64,000 nucleotides of DNA from Silene conica (GCA_029255685.2 CM055312.2:9448649-9512648); one strand, 5' to 3'. Shown: positions 13,209 to 26,392, numbered from the stretch's first letter. The notes: generated from the sequence alone by a model not told the origin. Program-made: numbers and translations.

Positions 13209-14606
13209 TTTAGTTTTACAGCAGTTTTAATGAACGTGTTCTACACTGAAAAGAAGATAAAACAAAACCATATAAGCAACTTATTGTTGTGATTTAAGTC
13301 TATATTAAATTGAATTTAAACTCGTAGACTCATGCATTTATATAATTGATCTCCCTCAAGAATTATATAAACGATCCCAAGACTCAATTTCCGTATATTG
13401 ATAAGCCCACAGTTTGGCTAATTCCAATCGTTGGAACTCTTGGTCGATAGATTTCCGTATATCTATCTATTAGTCCATCTCAGTCACTGGAATATTATCG
13501 AGTGACCATGATGTTGAGATAAAATAAATCATCTGTTCCCACTTACCCGACGTAGAAGGGGTCATATTATGCCTACCGACGAAGAAGGGATTCATGGGAG
13601 GCTGATTTATAAAGACTAATCTCAATTTTTGGTTATACGAGGAAGACCCCATCAACTCTTATTTATCCATATTTAAGTGAACTAAAAACTAGCATTTGCG
13701 TGAATGAATTAAATAAAGTGATGGCTTTTAAATTGACATGTGACATCTGTATTGTCACAGAAAACTAACGCGTAACCTCTACATGAGTCAGTTTTCAGGC
13801 ATGATATAGGTGGTTTGGTTTTTAGGCGGAATATGATGCAAGCTATTATCGATGAAAGCGTAAAGATAAATGCAATAAACGTAAATAAAAGTCCTAGTGT
13901 GGCCTATCCTACCAAAATAAACATAAAACAACTTGGAATCCACTGTTGGACCCTAGAAGCTTGTCTTGATGTTCCATCTTGGTCCTTGCAGCGGGAGTGA
14001 GCATCCGGCCTCCGTCTTGTCTTTGGTCTTCACAAAATTACTAATTTAAATTACAAAAGTAGTCCTAGATACATTCTAATTTAAATACAAAAGTAATTAC
14101 ATGGCAAAAACCCAAAACGGAGATTCAAGATCTCAAAATTACAAGCAAGATCGTGTCCCTTCATTACGGTGACACAATCTTCTAAGGCCACACTAAGTTA
14201 CAACCGTTTGCAAAAATTAAATACGTTATTGAAAGCATTCAAGGCATTCACAAGACGATAAATAAAATGCATCAACTAAAAACAATTTATACATGACATA
14301 ATACTGTTATTATGATTAATAAATTTATACCAAACCACCTTTTAAGATTAAAATTAAGTGACTATACCGTTTTAATCACCAATTTTAACAAACATATAAT
14401 CCATAATTTTAAACTGTTTTAAAACAATATGTATCAAGCGAGGGTGAACCGTTTCACTAAATAATACACTATTTCCGTATATAGTATATTATTTTAAGCC
14501 ATGTGAAAATAAAACATGTTATTTTCGTAAAATAAAAAAAAAAAACGATTCTGTTACAGGGGTGGTCTACCGACCGGAAAAACAGGTCGACCGACCACCT
14601 GACGAA

Positions 14607-14646
<40 letters not shown>

Positions 14647-14886
14647 CAGAATGGTCGACCGACCCGAAAAACAGGTCGACCGACCACAAAACACGAAACT
14701 GAGTTTCTGAACACGATTTCTCACAAAGGAAACTGTTTTGAAAAAAAAAAACAGAAAACTCACACAGGGGCGGTCGACCGACCGCTATAACTGGTCGACC
14801 GACCGACACGGCGGCAGAAACGAGATTTTTCAAAAACTTTTAAATAAACTTATGAAAAACACAAAAGTAAAATTTTCATGGCCTGT
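13209..14886 (-). other. Copia 5' leader with paired palindromic modules
   Basis: A 1.7-kb untranslated leader between the primer-binding site and gag. Three GC-rich modules at about 14561-14600, 14651-14688 and 14768-14804 each hold two GGTCGACCGACC-type 12-mers separated by 8-9 bases. A run of more than 30 T lies at about 14609-14642. The lysine-rich ORFs here are products of the poly-T run and are not called. Confidence 0.8.
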
Positions 14887-14897
14887 CTCTGATACCA
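14887..14897 (-). other. Copia primer-binding site
   Basis: On the minus strand this reads TGGTATCAGAG, continuing ACAG. It matches the initiator Met tRNA 3' end used by most plant copia elements and lies two bases inside the right LTR. It fixes the element's orientation. Confidence 0.92.
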
Positions 14898-14899
14898 CT

Positions 14900-15898
14900 T
14901 GTGGGGAATAAAGCATGTATTCACCCTAAACTTGCAGGATTATAATGAAAAATACAGTTGTGTTTATAGTCATAAGATTAAAAAGGATAAGAAAAAGAAT
15001 TCAACCTTTGGTCCTTTGTGCTTATGGCCTAAGAACAGGAATTAATGCAAATTCCCTCCTATAACTTGCACCCAAGACTTAGTTTGAGACGTGGCCGCGT
15101 GTGCTAGAAATCCTCTCCAATTGCCTTGCAATATAGGGAGAGCCCCTGAGGTTTTAGATGTGAGATCTGAAGTTTTGGGAGAAGAATGCTCTCAAACCCT
15201 AATTTTACCTTGAGATTTATTAAACAGTGCAACAAGAGTCTTTGATATAAGGAGAAGGACTCTCCTTATATACTACACTTGGCCGGCCGAAATTGATGTC
15301 GGGTAGGAGTGGGCTTTCCACTCTTACCTTATTCCAATGCGTGATTCGACCCAATTAGCTTTAAGTTGTTCGCGGGTTTTATTTATAAATCGTAACATGT
15401 TATCAGATATTAATACAGTCGATATATTAATAATGGTCTGACAAAATACGATATTGTATAATTATCCAAATTAATATAACTGTTTATATTAATACGCGAA
15501 TACAATATTTAATTAAATATAACCGTTTATATTTAATTTACGAATTAATCATGTAATCCGTATTAGCTAAAATTATTTAATCCGTATTAAATAATAATCT
15601 CAACATCTTATTGACTAATTTAATAGTCAATACCTCTGACTAACCGTTTAGTCATATCCGGCAAAATGTGACTGTATTTTCATACCTTCACATCTCTCAA
15701 ACGTGTCCTATAGGTGTGACGTATAGGGACCAGTTGACCACCGCCATCCGTATGACAATAACGTCAAACTTATCTAGCAAGCCAACCGTTATTGATAAAC
15801 GTGGATCAACTGGTAATAATACAGAAGTATGCCCTTGTGATCCTTAAAGAGATTTAATAAGTCATTGTACTTAATTGTCAAGGACACCAGCCCCAACA
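14900..15898 (-). repeat. Copia 5' LTR (right)
   Basis: A 999-bp copy of the left LTR with the same ends (TGTGGGG..CCAACA). In element orientation this is the 5' LTR carrying the promoter. The right border is followed by ATACT, the target duplication. Confidence 0.95.
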
Positions 15899-16505
15899 AT
15901 ACTCGTCCCTTTTCATTGCAACTTGTATGGAGTAGAATTTGAAGGAGTAGATGAAAATAAAACATCGATTTATAAAGTGAAAACGCAAATATTTGTACCT
16001 GAAAACGGTCTTCTTAAATTGTATACTATATGAAATACAGTATCAAAGATGTAAAGTCACTTTAAATTAGTTATTATTAGCAAAATTAACATGTTTTTAT
16101 TCGTTTACTTATCTAAACTAAATCAAAAGAATGTAGTAAACTAATACGTACATGCTATAGATTAGATATGTACATTTTAAATTGAATGACAACCTTTTGT
16201 TACTTAGCTCACTCTCTCTAAAAAATAAAACATACATCAGCCACTCTTAACTATTCGTTATAAATGACAAAAAAATAAAGTTTCAAAATAGTAATATAAT
16301 TTTAAGATGCGATTTTAAAATGGTCAAATAGAGATTGATTTAGTACTAGTTTAAGTCAAAAAACGAAAATTACCCATTTTATCATGTTCAAATTGTTCCA
16401 ATTTTTTCTTTGTTAATCAAACAATAAAAGTCCTATTTACAAAATTGTTAATAGGGATTTATAAAACTCTAATTAAATTCTACACAAATCATCAAATAGT
16501 GAGTA
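15899..16505. other. Gene-free AT-rich stretch
   Basis: Flanking sequence between the copia element and the next Helitron terminus. Nothing recognisable is seen apart from the copia target duplication at its left edge. Confidence 0.6.
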
Positions 16506-17439
16506 CTAGTATTTTTGCCCGTGCGATGCACGGATACTAAATTAATTTGTGCTATTCATAAGTAAATCAAAAGTAAATCATAAGATTTTTTTATATAAAA
16601 ATAGTATTAGTTCGTTCTATACATGTGTTATTTTGTTAAAAAAATTACCTCATTTATATTTATTTCTTTCATTAATGTTACCACCAACTCGCCACAATAA
16701 TCTACAGTATCACACGAAAAAACCCTTCAAACCACTGCTCTTACTCTTCAAATAACACATGAAACGGTCCACAATCCAAAGCCACACCTACTAACCTATC
16801 ATGAAATTAATCATCAAATGCGATTTAGTCATCTTTATTGCTACCTCAAACAACCATCTAACTCATCATCGACACTCTTTCCTACCTTCCAATACACCTA
16901 AAATATTGAAGTGACCCCTCCTTCACGAAACACCCGAACTTATCCATCAATGTTAGCTCTCCCTTTGAAAAGTTCATCCATTTATCAGAAACCTATCTAA
17001 CTTCTGCTTTCAAAACCGATCTTGTTTGAATGTGAAATCCTTGATTGGGAAAACAAAAACATGCAATTTTTTTGTTTGGTTAAAAAAAGAGGTATGAGAG
17101 AAGTGTTAAGGAATGAACGGTGGATGCAACACTCGAGATGTTACATCGAAATTTGGTGTAAAATTCAAACCACGGTGTTTTTTTTTAATCACCAAGACAA
17201 AAAAGTAACCTAGTTAAACGTTAACAATACTATATTGACAGGATATTTATTAACATTTGATTACTTATTTTTGTGCTTCACAAGAAAAGAACACAAAATC
17301 CCTTCAAATTAAAAAAAAAAAAAAAAACACAAAATTGAGTTTTCATACATGATATTTCAGAGATTTTTAACTTATTTTTATAGCAATCTATGTCTAAGTC
17401 ATTTACACATAATACAACCTTGAAATAAATTCATCTAGT

Positions 17440-19420
17440 TCATCAGTTTTCTTGCTACATACCCCCTCCCTCCCCATTTTCCACACCATTCAGGCATTGT
17501 CCGTACCCTTTTCACTCAACTAATCAACTTGACCATCAGAATTAACCGTATGCGCATCCCTAAACAACCCCATTGTATCTATATTTACTTATACTTCTCA
17601 AATCACACTCTTAAATGTCGGAAAATAACTTTATCCTCAAGACACTTACCTCATACCTCCAGACCTATCTACCTATCTACCGCGATATAATACTGACATG
17701 ACAAATACTTCCTTAATTCTTATCCAATGTTCCCACATTCTATTTTTGTACAATTTAATCCTATGTTTTTGTTCCATACTTGATAAAATAATTGACATAA
17801 ATATCTTCTTCTATTTCTTATATTTACAATGTTATCATTGCAAATTTGCAACTACAACTCCACATTAGGACATCTTTTTATACACACCCTTAAATATTTT
17901 CAAGAATACTCCCACAAAAAACACTATAACGTCATTCCACATTAAAAATTATTCCCCGGCCCAATGGACATTCAATAGGACTGAAGAGAGTATAACATTT
18001 GATTGTTTAGTTTTGTGTCCAACAAATAAACAAAATTGAGTTTATACATGTGATATTTTAAATGTTTTTAGCCTATATTTTTATATTTGTCGGTTCTTTT
18101 CTCATATAATACACATTTTCAAATAAAATTTATTCATTTAACTTCTCCAATCAATATCTCACGTTATTCACTTTTTCATAAATTCAACCCTTTTCACCCA
18201 GCAACCTACATATGAACATATTTTTCAATCTTCTAAATGACACTCGTAAATGTCAGGGAGTAAGCTTACCCATGGAGTACCCTTCTCACCCACTTAACCA
18301 ACGTAACCAATAAAATGATTTGTAAAATGTATTCCTGGAAACCTCAACCTACCGACATTTATTTGTACTACTCTCACACTCTTCAACATCGTAGAATAAC
18401 CCTACCCCCAAGACACTTACCTCCTCTCTCAAAACCTATTTAGCCCCATCGCTCGAAACAATAGATATATCCAATGTAAAATCAAATCCTGCCCTATAAC
18501 AATCAAAATTGAGTATGCATACATGTTACTATAGAGATTTTTAAGCTCTTTTCATAACATATGTGCCTCTATTACTATCACATAAAATATAATTTTGAAA
18601 AAAAAAATTATCTACCTATGTACTTGCTCAGCTGTTCTAATCATTATGTAGTACATACGCAACTTTTTTCGCAACCGTTTAGATATTCACATACCCTTCT
18701 CACATAACTACCCAACTCGACTAACATAATCAATCGTATCCCTGAACAACTCTAACCTATAGACATTTTCTTGTGCAACTTACTTTTAAACGTTGAAGAG
18801 TAGCTCTATTCCCCAAGATACTTACCTCTTCCCTCGAGATCTATTTATCCCCATCCCTAAACAAATGGACACATACAATTTAAAATCAACCCCTACCCTA
18901 TAAAACACTATCACACTGTAAAAAATAATTTGAAAATATGGAGGAAAAACAAAAGAATACGGACTATAATAAACTATAATCTAATACTAATTAAAAAATA
19001 TTTTTGATCTTTTTACGACTTATTTTATCCGTCCCAGAAACACCATTTATTTGTCATTACTTTGTTGTATGAATACATTATAATACCCACTTGCATTTCA
19101 TCTCATCAATACAATTATTCCGCTTAACTCAGATCACCTACATCATTATGTTCTTTAATATCTATATATTTATATTTATACTCCTTAAATCGTAACTTGA
19201 CAACCCAACTAACCAACTTGATGATCATCAGAATCATAATTTGTATTCTTGAACATCTCCGACCATTCAAGCATTGTTCGTACCCTTTTCACTCAACTAA
19301 CCAACTTGACCACCAGAATTAACCGTAAACGTCGGAGAGTAACTCTACCCCTGAAGACACTTACATCCTCCCTCAAAACCTATCTACCTCCGCCCCCGTA
19401 AAAGAAATGTCATTTTATAA
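17440..19420. repeat. Diverged long tandem repeats inside the Helitron
   Basis: Blocks near 17440-17680, 18150-18450, 18640-18880 and 19190-19400 repeat the same order of words: 'cactcaactaaccaacttgacc', 'catccctgaacaac', 'aaatgtcggagagtaact' and 'caagacacttacctcctccctc'. Spacing and identity vary, so these are old. No ORF is conserved between copies. Confidence 0.65.
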
Positions 19421-20149
19421 CACAAGCAATGTCTCATCGTTAAATAATAAGGTGGAAATATGTAGGAATAAATATTGTTATTTATGAAATATCTTTTAAT
19501 ATCCATTTAAAACACATGTAATCCACAAAATTATTCGATTTCAGCACCTATCTACGTCATCATTGTGGTTTTTAATATTTATATTTTTACTAATTAAATC
19601 CAAATTTGACATTTTTGGGGTTTCTCTGAAGTATATTATATTTGACATTTATCTTATTTTCTTTTTACTTAATTAAAGAAATTATCTCATTTCTTTCGCA
19701 TAATTAAGTACGAAAGTGCATAATACTCACTTGAATAGTAGTGCTACTCTTGTACAAAAAAATAGTAGTGTTGCTCTTAATTTGGTCGAATATGATTGAT
19801 CGTAAATGTTCCTTTTAGGTAAGAATTTGTTTAGACTTAAATATTTAACTAATTACATTTATTAGTTCCACACATTTTTAATTAAGATAAAGATATTCAT
19901 TTTAAGTTTGAATGATTCAGTAATATGGAAAACATAAGAACATAATGTATAAGAAAAAGTAAAGGATTTGTCTTATTACTCTTATATCCCCGTGAGACTA
20001 TTTTTTACCCATTTTAATGTTAAGACGAAGGCAAACTAAATTAGTTCTTTTTTACGCTTTCCCATTTTCATTTTTAATAGAAACGATGAATAATATTAAT
20101 AACCTTAAATAGTAAGTATATCAATATTAAAATAATAATGTCCTAAGAT

Positions 20150-21360
20150 ATGAAACTTGTAAAGAATCAATTATTCTAATTCATTTCCGATTTTCATTTT
20201 TAATAAAAACGTTGAATAAAGTTAATAAACTTAAATAGTAAGTATATAAATATTAAAGAATAATAATGTGCTAAATCTAATAGGAAAATTGTAAATAATC
20301 AACTATTTTTTATTTTTCTAAATCTAATAGAAAAACTGTAAATAATTTATTATTTTCTCATTTTCTAATTCTAATAGGAAAATTATAAATAAATTATTAT
20401 CCAAACACCAATTTACTAATTTTCTAATTCTAATAGAAAAATTATAAATAATTAATTATCTCCTAATTCTAGTAGAAAAATTGTAAATAAATCATTATTT
20501 ATAATTAAGTGTTTTTTTTATTTTCTAATTCTAATAGGAAAATTATAAAGTATTTATAATTAAGTGTTTTTTTTTTATTTTCTAATTCTAATAGGAAAAT
20601 TATAAATAAAATGTTATCTAAATAACAATTTACTAATTTTTTTAATTCTAATAGAAAAATTGTAAATAATTAATTATCCCCTAATTCTAGTAGAAAAATT
20701 GTAAGTAAATCGTTATTTATAATTAAGTGTTTTCTTATTTTTCTAATTCTAATAGGAAAATTATAAATAAATTATTATCTAAACAACAATGTACTAATTT
20801 TATTATTCTAATAGAAAAATTGTAAATAATTAATTATCTCCTAATTATAGTAGAAACATTGTAAATAAAGCATTATTTATAATTAAGTGTTTTCTTATTT
20901 TCTAATTCTAATAAGAAAATTATAAATAAAATGTTATCTAAACAACAATTTGCTAATTTTCTAATTCTTATAGAAAAATGGTAAATAATTAATTATCTCC
21001 TAATTCTAGTAGAAAAATTGTAAATAAATCATTATTTATAATTAAGTGTTTTGTAAAAGGTGGAGACTACCACGTGCTTAGAAAAAAACTTCCTTACTAA
21101 TTTTCTTATTCTAATAGAAAAATTGTAAATAATTAATTATCTCCTAATTCTAGTAGAAAAATTGTAAATAAAGCATTATTTATAATTAAGTGTTTTCTTA
21201 TTTTCTAATTCTAATAGGAAAATTATAAATAAAATATTATCTAAAAGACAATTTGCTAATTTTCTAATTCTTATAGAAAAATTGTAAATAATTAATTATC
21301 TCCTAATTCTAGTAAAAAAATTGTAAATAAATCATTATTTATAATTAAGTGTTTTGTAAA
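20150..21360. repeat. AT-rich satellite, ~160-bp higher-order unit
   Basis: The word TAATTCTAATAGAAAAATT and its variants (..AGGAAAATTATAAATAAA, ..AGTAGAAAAATTGTAAAT) recur every 50-60 bp. The full pattern, which includes 'cattatttataattaagtgtttt', recurs every ~160 bp. Two copies near 21055 and 21355 end with the CCACGTGCTTA segment that borders the Helitron 5' end. Confidence 0.85.
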
Positions 21361-21413
21361 AGGTGGATACTACCACGTGCTTAAAAAAAGCTTCCTTTAA
21401 TTATATATATTGA

Positions 21414-22513
21414 TTGATTGATTGATTGATTTAGGTGGGCACAAATTCTCATTTGTGACGACACTATTTCGCCACAAGCTTGTCACCTTTACCTGGAGTA
21501 AGTGAGAGAGTAAGTGAAATGACACGTAAATTGAGGATTGTGAAACGTCACAAGCTCGTAACCATTACAAGCAAGACGGTCTGCTAGGTGGGAGTGTGAA
21601 CTAAGCAGGAGTAATGTAGTATCCAAGTCCACTCTACTCTTGTAGTAGGTGAAAGACAATACGGACCGTAGGGAATATGCTAATTTGCCACGTATAACCA
21701 GTTTAATACCGTGACACGTAGTCGAATTTGATTGGGACAATTGGCTAAGTTGGCGAAAACGTAAGTTAGAGGATTACTCAATGATTTGTAGCTTCTAAGT
21801 TCCCACCTGAATCAAAAATGCATTTTATAAGTGTATGAGCTTGTGACATTTGTACAAGTGTTAACTGAACTTGCAAATTAGAGTATTATAGGTGTATGGT
21901 GTATATATGTACCTTGCATTCTTGCAACGTGACTTAATTATCTGAACATATGTGTTGCGTGCTTCTTCACTTGTCTAGATTTTAGCTTACTTCTCTTAAC
22001 TTCCCTCCCGGCCAACACATAATTGGAACAATGACAAAAAAGACGGACCAGTAATACAGTTACATGTACGCGCTTAAAATTGTTTTTTTTTCTAAAATGG
22101 GATTTCAAAACAAATAATTTAACGAAATGATGCGGTTTTGAAACTAATTACCCAAGATAAGTCCACGTAGACTTGGTTTTGACGATGCTAAGTTCAGATT
22201 AAGGGTAAAATTATTGTTAGTCTTGAGACAAGATTTTAACAAATTTTAAGACAAGACTCATTCAAAACTACCAAAAATCTACCAAGTCTTGACCAAGTCT
22301 TAAGTTGAGTTTTGGAAATCCAAGACTCAACTTAAGACTTTGGTTGAGTCTTGACCCCACTTTTTAATGAAATTATCCAATGAGTAGTTGTCATGTGTCA
22401 TTTCTTTTGGTAAAAAAAAAGTAGGGTAAAAAAAAGTAAAGTCTGAAATGAGTCTGACGGATAATGTATAAAGTTTGAGGTGGGTCTGGGGTGAGTCTGA
22501 ACAATAAAGAAAT
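21414..22513. other. Gene-free stretch with MITE fragments
   Basis: Contains a (TTGA)n run at the Helitron border, a 'ttgtgacg' family fragment (about 21437-21490), and a segment (21895-22030) homologous to 52890-53008. There is also a region of alternating direct and inverted CAAGACTCAACTTAAGACT words at 22215-22345 that could be a MITE. No gene is supported. Confidence 0.55.
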
Positions 22514-23540
22514 TGTTGTGCGAAAGCGTGAATACCTCGTGTTGAGCCTCTACTGCGCCGGTGTCCAATGTCCATAGTAGTACGATATTGTCTGCTTTGG
22601 GCCAAGCCCTCACGGATTTACTCTTGGGCTTTTTTCCAAAAGGCCTCGTACTATTATATTTTCAGGACACTTATAAAGGTGATATTTCACCTTTACACTC
22701 CCGATGTGGGACATTGATTTGCATCTTAACAATCCTCCCCTCAAACCAAGGACCATCATCATAACTCGGACCTTGACCTCCATGGAGAACTCCCACACTC
22801 TACAACCCCAACTTCTAGACACCCGAAACATCACCAAGTCTTGATAACCTCCCCTTAGCCGACACATCATGCTATCACGAGCCATGTCTTGCACCACATG
22901 TCATCGCCTGATCAAGTGAGTGCCCTCACATGCTCCTATATCAACATCTACATGTGCCATTCTTGGGGATTTGCCACACATGCATATCGAACATCCTCTG
23001 CATCCAATATATCCTGGACCGAGTCCGTCACTTCAGAAGTTCTAGAACATAAATGGTCTCTGACATCCAATTTGGAAAGGACCCACCAGACCTGTGGCAC
23101 CCAATCTGATAAGGGTCCACCTGATCAACATTTCTATTACACAAATGGTCTTTGTCCCACAAGACCTATGACGCCTTTCATCCATTTAGTTCTGGACCAA
23201 GCTTGCTCAATGACTCACCCCGAGCTAGGAGTTCCATGCCTTACGGTGTACAACTCAAGCCTTGGGTCTGCTGATGCATCCTCGTATCTAGTCCAAGTCA
23301 AACTTTGGGCTCTGATACCACTTGTTGTACGGAAGCGTGAATACCTCGTGTTGGGTCTCTGCTGCGCCGGTGTCCAATGTCCATAATAGTACGATATTGT
23401 CCGCTTTGGGCCAAGCCCTCACAGATTCACTCTTGGGTAATTTTCAAAAGGTCTCGTACTATTATATTTTCAGGACACTTATAAAGGTGATATTTTCACC
23501 TTTACACTACCGATGTGGGACATGGATTTGCATCCTAACA
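22514..23540 (-). mobile_element. TRIM (miniature LTR retrotransposon)
   Basis: Two 218-bp LTRs (22514-22731 and 23323-23540) start TGTTGT.CG.AAGCGTGAATAC and end GCATC.TAACA. Inside the right LTR is TGGTATCAGAGC on the minus strand (23309-23320), an initiator-Met primer site. Inside the left LTR is a polypurine tract (minus strand GAGGGGAGGATT). The flanks GAAAT/AAAAT may be a mutated 5-bp duplication. The 591-bp interior has no retroviral domain. The whole is 1,027 bp, typical of TRIMs. The LTRs differ at roughly a dozen sites, so it is older than the copia element. Confidence 0.88.
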
Positions 23541-23629
23541 AAAATAATAAAAGTGGGTAGAAATCTGACGTGACGCAGTCATACCCTAAGGTCGCTCAAT
23601 ATTGAATTTCTCACACCACTATTTAGGTG

Positions 23630-24056
23630 TTCTATAATATGTTTGTCATCTACCATTTGAATCCCAAGCCACTACTCGATGACATACTTCTTTTTGCTCG
23701 CATCACCAACCCCATATTTTTTGTCTAAGGACTCCAAATGATTTTAGCAGATTTATGGACCATAAATAAGTCAAACAAGTTATTAGTCATATGATTAAGA
23801 GGTGACACCTAACCGTTTTATTATCTTTATCATGTTTCTTAATAGACTCCTCATTTAAGTTAAGAGTAGAAGACGACGGTGGAGTATTCTCGGCACTAGT
23901 AAAGACAATAGGAGAGGGAGGATCATAAAACATGACATAATCGATGTCTAGTTGTTCAAACAATATAAACAGTTTCTGAGACCACCTCTTATAATTAAGA
24001 TCATCTAAACGTTCCAGTTTCGACTGACCAGGAACAAGTTTCGACATGGCAGACAT
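23630..24056 (-). pseudogene. Copia gag fragment, frameshifted
   Basis: From ATG at 24056 the frame encodes about 89 residues beginning MSAMSKLVPG, with the KLERLDDLNYKRWSQ-type start of plant copia gag. Near 23786 the frame is lost. Gag-like sequence (LFDLFMVHKSAK, DKKYGVGDASKKKY) continues in another frame to about 23650. No protease, integrase or RT follows. Confidence 0.7.
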
Positions 24057-24850
24057 TCTTACAACAAAAAAATAGTTTTCAAATTGCTATAAACAAAGTG
24101 CAATAATAATGAAAAAGAGAAAAAAATAACCAGATTCGTAGTGACGTGATATGAGAGTCACTGCCTTGAAAACTATTTCAGTACTACTGTAGTGACAATC
24201 AACAGATACGGGTAGTTCTCCAATGATTTATATTACAACATTCGAACTTGCCCACTTAAAATTCGAGAGTTTTGGGACTACAGAAATTCTTATTACTTTA
24301 CCCAAGAATGTGTATATAGTAAGAGAATGAGAAAAAATGATTTTTCTGTGTGTTAAAACTGATTACTTAGAGTGTCTTTATATTGTAGGAATATTTCTCA
24401 TAAATTTCCATTAAAGCATTAATCTAATTAATACTTGCAAATATTATATCAAAAACGAATTGATACAAAAGTTATAAATTGAATTAAAAAGACATTGATA
24501 TAGAAATAACCTTTAGATCTATGAGATAATGGCCTAAGAACAACCTAATAAACCCAAGTTTTAATGTAGAAACTCTCCTTAGATTGCACCCAAGATGACT
24601 AAGAAAATTGCCCTTCAAGTTACTACCTAGTAAACCCAAGTGTTAATTTTGAAGGCTTTTGTTTTTAGGGTTTTTAGATGATAAAACTCCTGTTCAAAAT
24701 AAGAAAATCGTTCTCTTATATGTGTGATTCACACGGCCCAAAAGGCATATCCACCATGTGATTCACACGACCCAATAACACCGTGTGGTTTGATGTGTTT
24801 ATTTCACATATCCGAACTTCTATTAAAATATCTACATATATTTTAATGCA
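24057..24850 (-). repeat. Degenerate copia leader/LTR remnant
   Basis: Upstream of the gag relic. Around 24525-24640 the words 'atggcctaagaacaa' and 'cacccaagatgactaag' parallel 'tatggcctaagaacagg' and 'cacccaagactta' in the copia LTRs at 7522 and 14900. This suggests a diverged LTR. Borders could not be fixed. Confidence 0.45.
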
Positions 24851-25252
24851 TGTTCTTGGAACTAAGGCCCTGTTCTTTCTGGCTTTTTAGAGCTGAACTG
24901 AATTGAGCTGAACTGAATGAGGCTGAGCTGAACTGAACTAAGCTGAGCTGAACTGAATCGAGCTGAGCTGAACTGAACTGAACTGAACTGAATTGAACTG
25001 AATTTAATCGAGCTGAACTGAACTGAACTGAGCTGAATGAAACAGAAATTAATAGAAATAAACTGAATATAAATGTTTAATTAAAGTGGAATAACTAATA
25101 ATAATATTATTAATAATAATAATATAAAAAAAGTTTGATTAATATAAATTTGCGATTTTTTAAAACATAATTATATTACTAAAGTAACCATATCTAGGCC
25201 AAAATTACCATTTTATTTGTCTCCTATTAGCCATCCAAACGTGAGAAACCAT

Positions 25253-25588
25253 ATGCCTGAATATAAGCATGCACCTCCTAGCAGAATATTTGAACATTTC
25301 AATTATCGACATTCATCTTTGAGGATGACAGTTGAAATGGCGTTTGGTTAGCTGAAGAGAAGGTGGAAGGTGTTAAAAAACATGTCACAAATGACAACGA
25401 AATATCAAATGTCAATTATCGTATCCGCGTTTACACTTCATAATTTCATTCGGATGCATAAACTTGGTATTCTAGTTATACAACATCAAAGTATTCAAGG
25501 AAGAATAAATTCAAACATGGATGATAAAGAACCGAAGAAACTCATGGACAAAGTTCGAAAAGAAATTGCAAAAAAAAATAGGGCGTGA
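25253..25588 (+). pseudogene. Harbinger transposase C-terminal remnant
   Basis: The frame from 25253 reads MPEYKHAPPSRIFEHFNYRH, then an R-x-E-x-AFG motif, a TAG at 25349, then LKRRWKVLKN and TLHNFIRMHK. This is the last catalytic block and C-terminal helix region of DDE_Tnp_4 (PIF/Harbinger) transposases. Only about 110 codons remain, with one in-frame stop and an apparent frameshift after 25588. The N-terminal two thirds are absent. Confidence 0.75.
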
Positions 25589-25786
25589 TATTGGTGTCCA
25601 TAATGACCTCGATAATGAAGCACATCAAGACGATACGGAAGTCAATAGCGAAGCAACATAGATGATGTCTTTGTTAATGATATCTATATTTTCAAGATTA
25701 TGATTTCCGATTGTGTTAACAAATATTATTATTTGAATGTTATCAGATTTTACTTCTCAATTACATTTTTTCCACTCTTTCATGTT

Positions 25787-25918
<132 letters not shown>

Positions 25919-26392
25919 ACAATAAAAATATATATAAAATAATAATAAGATGAAGAAATAATAAAACCAACAACAAAAACAACAATAATAATCATAATAA
26001 TAATTATTAATTAATAATAATAAATAGAATAATAATAAATAAATAAAATAATAATAATAATAATAATAATAACAAAAACAATAATAATAATGCTAATAAT
26101 AATATTATAATAATAATAATAATAATGTGGGCTGAACTTAATAAAGTCGAGCTGAACTGAACTGAATTGAATGGAACTGAGCTGAACTGAACTGAATGGA
26201 GCTGAGCTGAACTGAAACGAGCTGAAAATAAGCCAGAAAGAACAGTATATCCCATATTAATTTCCAGAGAATATTTTTGGAAATGTAACATAAACACAAT
26301 TTGAGGGGAATGTTAATTTCTTATAATTAATTAACCCAATTATATTATTATAAAATATATATAATTAATAAATATAACAGATCCTCACATCA

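Larger units (their letters stand above)
7522..15898 (-). mobile_element. Ty1/copia LTR retrotransposon, recent but coding-defective
   Basis: Two 999-bp LTRs (7522-8520 and 14900-15898), bounded TG..CA, look identical wherever compared. The 5-bp duplication ATACT flanks both sides (7517-7521, 15899-15903). The primer-binding site lies inside the right LTR and the polypurine tract inside the left one, so transcription runs leftward. The domain order gag, protease, integrase, RT, RNase H is that of copia elements. Identical LTRs indicate a very recent insertion, yet the polyprotein has a frameshift, three in-frame stops, a deletion in RNase H and a lost integrase aspartate. It was therefore probably mobilised in trans. 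Confidence 0.95.
16506..21413 (-). mobile_element. 4.9-kb non-autonomous Helitron carrying tandem repeats
   Basis: The minus-strand 5' end is TCAATATATATAATTAAAG (21413). The 3' end is the hairpin CCGTGCATCGCACGG followed by CTAG (16506). Plus-strand flanks are A and T. No Rep/helicase was recognised. The interior has two repeat zones: about four diverged copies of a several-hundred-bp unit (17440-19420, recurring 'aagacacttacctc' and 'accaacttgac') and an AT-rich satellite (20150-21360). Fragments near the 5' end are duplicated at 21053-21095 (GGTGGAGACTACCACGTGC), so the end region was itself amplified. Confidence 0.72.

Noticed and set aside
14469..14833. Lys-rich ORFs on the minus strand
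   Set aside because: Produced by the poly-T run and GGTCGACC modules in the copia leader.
22327..23573. ORFs across the TRIM, including a 165-residue frame
   Set aside because: They span LTR and primer-site sequence, lack domains and are not in element orientation.
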